NCBI GenBank assembly: GCA_002118135.1
Contig: BDIU01000075.1
Coordinates: 1-64,000, forward strand
Reading direction: 5' to 3'
DNA: 64,000 bases
Origin: Trebouxia sp. TZW2008
Lineage: Eukaryota; Chlorophyta; Trebouxiophyceae; Trebouxiales; Trebouxiaceae
Positions 1-10,700 of this stretch are shown here, piece after piece; within the stretch, counting starts at the first letter, position 1; each line of letters begins with the position of its first letter. A program made the position numbers and the translations under genes. Below the pieces are notes generated by a model. It made no database searches. It had not been told where the DNA came from and saw only the letters and a list, made by a program, of their open reading frames with translations.

Positions 1-736
1 AGCAACAATGTAACGATCTACTTGATCCTGCAAGCACACAGACTGCTCAACAAAGTTTAGCAACAGACATTGCAAACGGTGATAGCATATGCAATTGCCA
101 AGCCATTGCAATGACTTACTGAAGCCGATACTGAAGACAGGAAAGCAATTCGAGTTGCCTTTCAGGATGAAGAACCCACAGCAATTCTGCTTGGGGTTTG
201 AATCGCTTGGCATCTGCTTAGTGCTCTCTATCCTTTATTGGCAGATTTGGGTGGCATTTGTGGGCAATTCAGGTCAGACAGGACTTGTGCATGCACTGTA
301 ATTCAGTTGTATATGCTGCATTGCGCATATCTGAAGATTTGTGTGGAGATATAGCTTCAGCTGTAAGTGTTGCAGTTACGGCTTTTACAATAGCTGGAAA
401 CTTGCAATTTGTGGCACTGACTGCAGGCCATTAGGCCTGCGCAATCAATCTATATGCCATGGTAAGTGGTACGTGCTGTGTAAGCCATCGGCACAGGCTG
501 GTGCATTGCGCAATGATGCACAACAGCATCAACGGTGACAGCATTAGTGATGCAACTGTATTGATGAATACATAGCTTAGTATTATGTGCGGTGTAAGCG
601 TGGTCATATGCTTATAGCACCAGTGACAGCCAGCAGCCATGAAAGCAGTCTTTGTGATGCAGCTGTCTCAGCTGAGGATATAGCAAAATACAATGCTTGC
701 CATTGACCAAGTTCTTCGGGCAGTTATCACATTTAG
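1..736. other. Left flank, no gene recognised
   Basis: I see no coding exon with family resemblance here. Short open frames on both strands have no consistent splice context. The stretch lies beyond the stop codon of the minus-strand gene that ends at 737, so it would hold that gene's 3' UTR and intergenic DNA. Confidence 0.4.
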
Positions 737-3700
737 TCAGGACTTTGCTCTGGACTTTGGCCTGTCTTGTGTGAAGCCAAAAGGCTGCAGCTGTTGACTT
801 CTGAAAGCCAACTCCAACGCCACTGCTGCAAAAGCAAATGTCAAAACACTCTCGCCAGTTTCCAAAGCTGCCTGCATTTCATGCAAAGGAAAGATTGTCA
901 TCCTCCTGCTTTGAGCTTGTGGCAAGCTATGCTGTGCAACAGTCACAGCGATCTTGGCCAACTGCAGGGCATATTCAATGCAAACAACATGCTACGGTTA
1001 GCCTGTGACAAGATCGCTATGCTGTACAACACATACAGCAATCTTGGGCGCCAACTGTGAGGCATAACAGGATGCAAACAGCAGCAAATGGTAGTAAGCA
1101 CCTTTGCCAGAAGATCTGTTTGGAAAGGGTTCTCAACAGCCTGCTGTAGCATATCCGCTTGGGCTGCACCACGTACCAAGCCAAAAGCTGCCACAACTCC
1201 TGCCTGCACAGAGTAAGTTATGTTTCAAAACCTATACAATGTTTGACTAAAGCAAACCATACAGATAGCATCAGTCTCAAGTCAACAGCTACATGCTGCA
1301 TATGACAAAGGCAGGCAGTTTAGGAGAAACATGATGTAGCTGGATATACAGATGCTTTGCATCAATGCATCCACCCACGTGAAGCAAAAGGTGGACGCAT
1401 TCATGCATGCTCAAGCACCCATAAGCGTTCATGCATATACAAAGACGGAATGTAAAATGCAACAATTTAGAGTCCAAATGGACATGCATATACAGCTGGA
1501 TGCAACCTACCACAAAAGCACATGAGACAGGATGGGAGGCATGGAACAGAAAGAAGTGATCAGAAATGAACTGAAATCAAATGCAAAGCAAAATCGCTAC
1601 AGCAGAACGGCAATGCAACAAGCGGCAAAGCCTGAAATGTCTTTGCAATGTTTGCATTGTGAGCCAGCACGACACTGCAGATGCTGCACCTTGAGCTGCA
1701 GATTCTGCAAATCTTGCCGTACGGCGTATCTGAAGGTCACTCCAAACAAGGTACATGACGCCAGAAGCACAGCAGCTGAAAGGGCAGTCGCCACAGGGGC
1801 CTGCCCTGCCGTCAGTAAGTATGGCAGACTAGCAACCCCACCCCCGGCAGCTGCTATGGCAGCTGCTTTGACAGATTCCACCTTCTCTTCAGCCTGCGCA
1901 TATAAGTCATCACTGCGTTGACAGCTGCTTTGGCATGTTTCAGGATCTTGACAACCAGCAGTGATTGCGCGAATTGATCCTACAAGACCATGAACACAAC
2001 AGTCTGACTGCAGCTGGTGCATATTTGCAGTCCAAGCATCAAATCCTGATCATCATGGTGTTGTGTCGCCTAGCACAATATTGTTTGGTCAGGGAAGATA
2101 AGGTTTGCTTTGAGGACTATTCTATGTATACAACATTGATCTGGGCTGCAGATGACTGCAGATGCCGCATGCAACATGTCAGGAGCCATTCATCATGAGA
2201 ATCACTCCCTCCTGTGCATGGGAAGCTGGTTTGCAAAAAAAGCATATTGGTTTCATGCAAACCACGCCACAAGACACTTGCAAGGCAAGGCAAACTGCAT
2301 CATGACTCAACCCTTGAGACACAACAAAAGACAGCAAACCCGTGTACTGGCTACGCACAAGTGACAGGAACAGGCATGAGAACAATTGTGCACAAAGGGG
2401 TTTTGTAGGTATGTGTAGAACCCCTCACCTCATAAATAGATGCCTGCAGGTTAGCTCTGTCAGCCTCTGCAGCAGCCAGCTCAGCTATAGCGGCCTGCAT
2501 GCAAAATGCAAAATGTAATTTTGATGGTTGCAATCTGCATACGATTGCATCCAAGTCTAGGGGAGATAGTCACATGTGATTCAGTATGAATGTCATGTGT
2601 CTGCAATGCTAATGATCAGACGGCTGTAGATATGCTCTACTTGAGCTCAGCTGTCTAGACCTCATGCATGCGACGCTTTATCTATCTCATACTTGGCTCG
2701 CACGAAGCATGATTCATGCACAGTCGCACACACTTCTCACATCAGGCTGCCAAGATTGGTCTCGTTTCCAGCAGACCACCTGCTTGCTTGCTGGCTTGCT
2801 TGCTTGGCGTACATATACGCACAGACAGATGTGAAGCACACAGTCACAGAGACAGACAGACCTGAACATTCTCAGCAGCTTGGATGACATCTGCTTGGAC
2901 GCCACGTTCACTTGCAGCTTGAGCCTGCATCATCAATCCTCTCAGTGACAATAACATGACAACAACAAAAACAGTAAGTGAACACAAAGCTGACAACAGC
3001 AATGTTGGTGATGGTTACACTTGTATTACAGGTGGGTGGCAGGGGTCCTGTCTTGCCAGGCCAGCTTTTGGGCAGCATCCTCACAATCGAGCTCAAGAGC
3101 GTCTCAACTGCCACGACAATACAAGCTCATGCAGCCCATGCTTACAATTCTGCCGTTGACTTGGAGCCACATGCACCACAGAAGGCTTCATTCATTTCCA
3201 TTCATTCCAAATGTGTGCTAGACAGGCTCAGCAGGTCCAGCTAGGTATGCACTGTAGCAACTTACTATCTCCAACCATTTTGGTGCTATCCTAAATCGTA
3301 TGTATTGAGCATGAGAGGAGGCAAGTCCTTTCAGACAGAGGGCTCACCTGCTGCCTTTCCAGGCGGCGATTGTCTGCTGGGGACAGCTGCTCTGCTTGCC
3401 TCATCTGCGCTGCGACTTCTGCCTGAGCTGCCTGCATTGTCACTGCATTACTCAATGCAGCAACAAGCGCAAAAGTGACAGAGACAAGAAACAAGAGCTG
3501 CTAGCTCTGCCTGAGCTGCCCGCATTGCCACTGCACCACTCAATGCAGCAACTAGGACAAAACAGATAGAGACAAGGAAAGAGAGCTGCTAGCTGGGGCA
3601 AAAGCGGTTGCAGATTCAATATGCAATGCAGCCAAGATGTGAATGATGACTTGTGAGCCTCTCCAAGCAAGGCAGCATTGAGTAATGTCAGCATTGACAC

Positions 3701-4478
3701 TTGGATGTTGAATGTCTGGCGACAATGCAAGCTGCTCAGTGCAAATCCAGATGGGTGCAGGTTCAAAGAATTATATGCTGCAAAGGCTGAGGAACAAGGA
3801 TCACAAGGAATACCTGTAGAGCAGCTACTCGTGCTGATGCATTGCCCAATCTCTGCAACCTGTGAAGACCAGCAGCAGTGAACGTCAGCAGCTCTGTCTG
3901 CAAACAGGCTGATCTGTAAGCATGTCAAAAGCATTCCAGGCAGCTTCAAACTGACAAGCTACCTTGCTTGTGTTTCAGAGTCTGCCTTGAAACACTGCTC
4001 AGCCACCGCTTCCAAGGACGTTTCATGCTGCAGGCAGCGTGTACAGGCCATTTCAGATTTCGCAACATTGAGTGCTTCTTGCAGTCACACATACAAAGTC
4101 AACTGTTCCAGTGCAAACTTTTGCAAAAAGTCAGCTCGCCTGCATGGCCTGCTGCTGTCCCTTGTTTTGACTATCACCGCCGCCTGCAGTCGGCGCTGTA
4201 GCTCTGCATCGCTGCCTGGACCCTGCGGAAGCTTGCAAGACTGGTCAGCGACGGTTTGTGAGATCGGTCCAGATTAGTCGACAAGCTTGCTTACCTGGTG
4301 CAGAGGCTCTGCCGTGCGCTCGAAGCTGTGCGCTCTCTGACTGCCAGTGTCCGCCAATCTGCTGCACTCCGTTCAATACGCCAGTGTGTAGGCAAGGCAT
4401 GTTGCTCCGGGCAGAAATGTTGCGCAGGCCGTCGCCCCCAAGACTCGCAGTCAGTGCAGAGCACGCAGTCTGTGGCAA
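737..4478 (-). CDS. Putative plastid coiled-coil membrane protein, 10 exons
   Basis: Function not recognised. Ten exons (4478-4295, 4240-4178, 4077-3963, 3859-3814, 3431-3348, 2924-2862, 2494-2429, 1893-1690, 1203-1102, 871-737) join in perfect phase to give 353 residues. The first 80 or so residues are rich in Ala, Ser and Arg with few acids, like a chloroplast transit peptide. Residues about 83-220 are Ala/Glu/Gln rich and look like coiled coil. From about 225 the protein becomes hydrophobic, with segments near 227-237, 246-261 and 317-332 and the motif FGVTFRYAVR between them. The C-terminal architecture (FGVTFRYAVR, then AAFGLVRG, then a GESVL helix) resembles a plastid protein family conserved in plants and algae, but I cannot name it. 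The start is the ATG that keeps phase; an ATG at 4536 in another frame leads to a stop. Intron 1 is only 54 bp. The exon at 2862 uses an unusual GTCTGT donor. Confidence 0.72.
3418..3597. repeat. Tandem duplication at an exon acceptor of the first gene
   Basis: Two units of about 88 bp (from 3420 and from 3508) share the core beginning TGCCTGAGCTGC and ending GAGCTGCTAGCT. On the minus strand the unit covers the end of an intron, the TGCAG acceptor and the first bases of the exon 3431-3348. Only the copy next to the exon is used. Confidence 0.7.
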
Positions 4479-4829
4479 TCTGGACCAGCTTTGATTCGTG
4501 CTGACATCTGAACACGCTTGTCGTTACTGGTCGCATAGATTAGCTATCTCGCATAGCTATTGAGTGGTCTCGGAGCTGTGTTCCCCGAGAAGCTTTTCTC
4601 GCTGGGCACAACCTGCTTGTCAGCCCGCGCATCGTGCCTTCCTAGGAACCAAGCAGTTCGCCAGACTTACTGGTCGCGAGATCAGATCTGAAACATACTC
4701 GTGTCTCGACCTTTTTCACCTTGAGCTGACGGGCCCCTCCGACGCCCGACACTGCCAGGTCACGGCCTAGCAGGGTCCGCCCAATTCTAGCGTAGACTTC
4801 ACTGCTTCGGCAGACTCTCAATCACCGGC
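4479..4829. promoter_or_regulatory. Intergenic gap between divergent genes
   Basis: This gap separates the start of the minus-strand plastid-protein gene from the start of the F-box/LRR pseudogene on the plus strand. It would carry the promoter of the former. I see no recognisable core promoter element. Confidence 0.35.
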
Positions 4830-6869
4830 ATGTCGCATGTAGAATCAATAGAAACACATGCTACTCCCCTGCCAACTCCACAGCTTCCCTCCAGAGATCG
4901 GAAGTCAAATTTTCTCTGCTTGCTGCAGTCCACCACTGACCTGGCCTCCGCCGCAGGCTCAAACATGCCTTCAAGTTGGTCAAATGTGCCAGTTGAAATC
5001 CTTGGGCGTGCATTTCAGCAGCAGTCAAATGGCCTGAGCAACAGTGGCGCTGCTGCAGCCTGCAAGGCTTGGCAATCGGCGCTGAATGGCAGTGCGGCCA
5101 ATCATAACCACCTGTATGCTGCAACAAACGACCAGTAAAAGCGCTGGCAGAATCTCCTATCCTCAAGAACAAGCATCACAAGCCTCAAGTTGGTCACAGT
5201 ATGCCCTGCAGCAGTCTGAGCTAATTGCCCGGGCCACCATCAACAGCATTCCCACAGCTTGCAATGTGTTGGAGCTAAGCAACTTTTGTGCCCGTCGTCA
5301 CGCACAGTATGTTGCAAAAGAGCCACAGCTAGAGCGGCTTGTTGTTGAATGGAATGCATTGCCATTGCGAGGTTCCTGCAAACTGCAAATGGTGCCAGAT
5401 GTAACACAACTTCACTGCTTGAGAGAGCTGGATGATACATATGAGGAATGACATCTGCGGTGATCTGTTCCCAGCACTTCTCAGAGCCTCCCCAGGCTGC
5501 TTGCAAAGTCTTCTGTTACAAGGCTTTGGGAGTTTGGAAAGCAATTTCACCCTACCACCAGACATAGCACTGTTTGAGCGTCATGTCCCAGCTCTTACCT
5601 AGCTTACAATCACTCACAGCGAAGTCAATCTGCTTGCTGACAACTTGGCCTGCTTCAGCAAGCTCAATAGTCTGAGTCTCTTAATCCACTTTGGTGCATA
5701 TGCGCAGCGCTCCATCTTCGCTTGACATGTTGACAGCTCTCACCTGTCTGGACTTGACTAACTGTTGTTTCAATTCAATCACATGTGAGGCTTTGAGGAC
5801 CTTTGTAGCTTGGCCTGGCCTAGATGTGCTGAGAATTGGGCGTTGCAGCCTTTTTGGCCTCAAAACACATGTGGATCTTGACATGGTCCAAGAGGTCCAT
5901 GCTGGTTGTCCTCAGCTCACTTTTTCGGATGAAGCCTTCAGAAGCCAGAATCCAGCAGTTTTACATTGAAACGTCATGTTTATGTAAGAGCTGTGATGCT
6001 ATGTGTTTTTCTCAAAGGCAAAATGCAGCTCAAGAGCTTTGCGCCGGTCTGGACATTGATTTTGGCGAGCGGCCGTGTGCTCAGCTCAGGGCTGTCAGAA
6101 TACTGTCATGCTTGCCTACCATGTTTCCCAGGTTACAGAAACTTCGCATCTCAGGCAAATGTTTGAGTGTCGACCCACAGACTTTATAAGCTTATCTGAG
6201 TCATGGTCTCTGCTGCATTTGACTGACATGCATATACAGGGTTTCAAGTGCAAAAGGCCAGAGCTGCAGCATTTGACCTCATTGCTTACCCTGAGCCTTT
6301 GGTACATAGACAATGCTCGTGGGTCACTCAGTGTCAAGTTGCCAAACAGTCTGCAGGCAGTGACATTAGTGGGAGCTGAATATTTCACAACTGGCTTTCA
6401 ACATAACTTACATGATTTACCTTGTCTTTCCAAAGTCATTCTGTATGCTAATAGATACTTCCGCCATAGTTTTCGGCAGCACAGGATGGTCATGCCTGGT
6501 CTGCCTTCTGGTGTAACCTATTTGAGAGTGGATGGGGATGGGGAACATAGCCATTTGGATTGTACAGGCTTGTGGGATTGTGTCAATATTCAGCATTTGG
6601 TCCTCGGAACGAATGTTCTTTTTGAAGGGAAGTTGCGGCAATGGACTGCTTCCTTGCGGCATTTGCTTGTGTTTGAGCATGACTGCACAGAACCCTTGGA
6701 GGGTGTATCGGTGAAGTCGCTGGCTGGAGCTCGAGGCACAAGACTGCCAACACCAACACGGGTCCCGCATTGGCTGGATGCTGACCACCTATATCATAAT
6801 GGACTCAACGCATGGCAGGCAAGAGGATCTTGGGGCAAAGCTTTTGCAGAGCACCAATCTTATGTTTGA
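4830..6869 (+). pseudogene. Decayed F-box/leucine-rich-repeat gene
   Basis: A start at 4830 leads into an F-box-like helix (PVEILGRAFQQQ, then ACKAWQSAL, around 4984-5085). The frame then stops at TAA 5136-5138, although the same frame continues with LRR-like sequence (TSITSLKL) to about 5213. The homologous reading moves to a second frame (about 5200-5450), then a third (5441-5599), meets a TAG after VPALT near 5600, returns to the first frame (5691-5969, with LDLTNCCF), shifts again (about 6060-6189), and finally runs open as LRR to 6869 (for example LTSLLTLSLWYIDN). At least three frameshifts and two nonsense codons make this a pseudogene of an F-box substrate adaptor that would have joined an SCF ubiquitin ligase. 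Stop reassignment is unlikely because neighbouring genes end normally with TAA, TAG or TGA. Introns or assembly errors could account for part of it. Confidence 0.65.
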
Positions 6870-7779
6870 GATTTTTGACCTTCTCATAGGCTGATGGGTA
6901 GCGTCATGTCTTTAGTGTGTCTGCAATTTCATTATGTACGCTGTCAACAGCAAGTGTGTGCATGCATGTACATTTAGTGCAGCCCTTGTGCTGTTATTAG
7001 GGGAGGAGACGATGGCACAATTTGATGCACGTACGTATGTGTCACCTCAGTATGTGCCCTGTTGACTTGATCCCTGCCAGAGGCACAGGATTCTGAGTTA
7101 CTGCCTGTCACGTCTTCACTCTTGTCTGTCCATTTGCTGGCTGCTGGTCGATTGATGGCAAACAGGGCAGTCAGCAGCATGCATACTCGAACTTTGAAGC
7201 AGCATGGACATTCAAATTTGAGCACCATGGCAAGTTTGTTGTCTCTCGTCTACATGAAGCCCATCTCCAGGTCATTGCATCCATAATCAAACCACAGAAG
7301 TACCTGAGCAAACAGACATCAGGCTTGCACAGGCTGTTTGCATTAAGTTTTGCAAGGTTCTGCATGCCTGCATAATATCAATGCAATAAAGATAGTTAGT
7401 TCGAATGTGCAGGTAGTCAAATGCTGCTACTTTTGGAGTGCTGCCTGCCTGCTTTCAGCGCTTGCAGCTGGCTTTTGACAGCACAGGCGCTGCAGCTTAA
7501 GCGACAGCAGAAGCTATATATATCAACTTGTAACTGATTGCCACGGTCTTATCCATATGCATGAACTTCGGCATTGCTCAATGTCTGTGGACACTCTTCT
7601 GCCCCAAAATGAATAAGACTCTGCATGCGATGGGTTCCTGAAGCCTGAGCTGAAGCCCGTAGTTTGCCTCAGAAGGCCTGAATGGTTTCAGAGCCCGTTT
7701 TCGGTGAACGATGTCAAGATGTGGTGCGCACTGGCGTTTTGCGCAGCGATCGTGCATCAGTTTGAAGGCTTGATGTGAT
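6870..7779. other. Intergenic, no gene seen
   Basis: No exon-like frame with family resemblance. The stretch contains a short TA-rich run near 7516-7525. The last part would hold the promoter and 5' UTR of the S9 peptidase gene. Confidence 0.4.
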
Positions 7780-10700
7780 ATGCGCTGCATTGCCAAGTCT
7801 TCACAGTTGCTGCTCGTGTCATCTCCACGCCGGCAATCCATACGTCTCAGACTTTGTGCAAGAGAGAACATATCCTGCTACCCTGCGAAGCACTTTGGCT
7901 GCCCTTCGACAGTAGGCGGTGCGCACGTGCCAAAGCGCTCGATAGACTTGCAAATTGCTGGACGAGCCCATCGCAGGTGCGACCACCCCCTTCGGCTTGC
8001 CTCACGTGTGCTTGGCATCCACACTTTGCGGAAGGCATCTGAAGTGCGTTTGCACTGCTTGCGCAGGACGCGTATGACCTTCACGTTGCTTTTGGCTGTT
8101 TGCAGTTGCTTCAGCGTGACCACCACAAGCATGACCGAAGCTCCCGTTGGAGAGTGGAAAAGCCCGATCTCTAGCGAGCTCATCGTTTCCCAATCCATCA
8201 GGCTTGGCTCGCCTGTCGTCGCTCAAGACGGCTCGCTTGTCTGGTCCGAAGGCCGGCCAACGGAAGGTGGGCGTCAAGTTTTAGTGCGTAGGTGAGCCTG
8301 TTGCAGCCATCCATTCTTTATTTGTGGATCTTGCCATCACCCCAGGTGCATGTCAGGGCGCCATGCTGGGTGATTTGCATGCAGCACAACATCGAAGCTG
8401 CCAAGTGCAGAAGAAACCACTCTGCAATGCTATCACCATATACTGCAGTGTTGCAGCGCCTTCCGAGCAGATGCGGACATGCTTGTCTTACAACCAATTT
8501 TGACACGCAGAGATCCAAATGGCAACATTGAGGACATCCTGTCGGACCCAGCATTCAATGCCAGGACAAGGGTGCATGAGTATGGCGGTGGAGAATATGT
8601 GGTAGGGAAGGATGCCGTCTACTTCTCTAATTTCAAGTGAGGCTGCTTTTGTTTAAAGTGCCTTTCATGAAATTAGCGTAACAACATTGCATATCAACCA
8701 TGCATTAGTGATTGAGTAGTGTCACACGGCAGAAGACTCTGTACCCTGTGCGCAGTACTGCAATCAGATGCTAAGTAGAGATGCGTATGACAAATGCTTT
8801 GACTCTGAAATTATGCATGTTATCTGCTGTTCACAAGTTTGCAACACCTTGCCAGCACATAGCTGCAGCTGTGTTGATCTCTTTGGCCTACATTGTGATC
8901 TATGCCCCACTGAAAAATCAGATTGCCGAGCCTTCTTGGCCAAATCTCATCATGGACGCAACTTGACAGCCCTCAAAAGCACCTTCTGCACAGCTCTCGT
9001 TTTCAACAGCAAGTGGCCGAAGGTACAGTCAAATGACAATGCTGTTGCAGGGATCAAAGACTGTACAAGGCTAAGCTCTCCAGCAAGACATGTGACCTGC
9101 AGCCACTCACACCTGAAGACAGCAAACTCAGGTTTGCTGATGCAGTGATTGATCTTCAGCGCAACAGGCTGATTGCTGTCTGTGAAGATCACTCCAAAGG
9201 AGGCGAGCCAACCAACACAGTGAGCTCTATAGGTACAGTCATGCTTCTGACTCAGCATCGTTGACGCGCAAGCCTTCGTGACCCTGCTGTGTAAAAGCAG
9301 CATGGTTTCAAGTTCAAGATTGGCCACTGACATGACAATTGCAAAGCAATTGGCGACCAACATAGTCAGCTCTATAGGTACAATCATGCTTCTGACTCAT
9401 CACCGTTGATGTGCAAGCCTTCGAGATCTACAGCAGTCAGCGTGGTGCAATTGTACAGTCAGCCATTTGCATCACAAATGCAAAGCACAGGCTGATTGTT
9501 GTTTGTGGGGATGTTCCCAAAGCAGGCGAGCCAACCAACACAGTCAGCTCTGTTGGTATGGATTTGCTACTAGATCGTCCACTAGGAATATAGCATGACA
9601 GTAGGAAAGCAAAGACTGCTGTCCAGCAATTTGTGGAATGTCTCAAGTCGTTCAGCATAGTCAGCTCTGTAGGTATAGTTGCGCTTTCCATTCATCATCA
9701 TCGACGCGCAAGCTTGCATGACTCTGCAAAATTCAGCTTGGTCAAGTGCAAAATCGGCCATTGGCATAACAGCTACAAAGCACAGACTGTTTGCCGTCTG
9801 TGAAGATCACTCCATGCTTTGGTGAACCTGCTAGACCTGGAAAACTCAGCACGGTTCAAGCTCAAGATTGGTCATTGATATGGCTATTCAAAAGCATAAG
9901 CTATGCCAGGCTGCTGTCAAGCATTTTGCAAGTTGCCCACATGCCAACACAGGCAGCATTTTGCATATGATCATGCTTCTGACAAGCGCCTCCAGTCGCC
10001 CAAAGCTTCCGCTGATGCAACCCACGATCTGTATGCAAGTCTTGAGACAGGCAAGACAACAGTGCTGGCAGGGGGTCATGACTTCGTGGCAACCCCCTGA
10101 CTGAGCCCAGATGGGTCTCAACTGGATAGGGTGGTCTTGAACCTAACCCTCTATAGTGCAAGCAATGAAGAATTCTACCTGCTTGACTGAAACCGGAATT
10201 GATGACTCGCAGATCTTGAGACCGGCAGGAGTGCACTGCTGACAGGGGCTCATGACTTCGTGGCAGCCCTCCAATTGGGCCCAGTTGGATCTCAGCTGGC
10301 GTGGGTGTTCCAGCACTTGCCCCTCTCTAATGCATATTACCCACAGTTTGCATCAGCGCAACTGAGACTTGATCTTATGACCTGCAGATCTTGAGACAGG
10401 CAAGACTGCAGTGCTGGCAGGGGGCCACGACTTTGTAAAGCACCCAGGTCAAGCTCAGATGGGTCTCAGCTGGGTTGGGGGCCTCGCGACCTACCCCTTG
10501 TTGGGTGCAAGTTCTCAATGATTTTTATCAGCATGAGCGAGACTTGGACCTGTGACCTGCAGATCTGGAGACAGGCAAGACTGCAGTGCTGGCAGAGGGC
10601 CACGACTTTGTGGCAGCGCCCAGATTAAGCCCAGATGGGTCTCAGCTGGCCTGGGTTGCTTGGGATCATCCCAATATGCCCTGGGATGACACCACACTGT

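Noticed and set aside
3000..3115. Possible extra exon of the first gene (EDAAQKLAWQD in one frame)
   Set aside because: The exons on either side join in phase 0 without it, and no acceptor gives an open frame in phase, so I left it out.
5136..5602. Stop codon reassignment (TAA/TAG read as glutamine) as an explanation for in-frame stops in the F-box gene
   Set aside because: Several well-supported genes here end with TAA, TAG or TGA exactly where their families end, and the F-box gene also has frameshifts.
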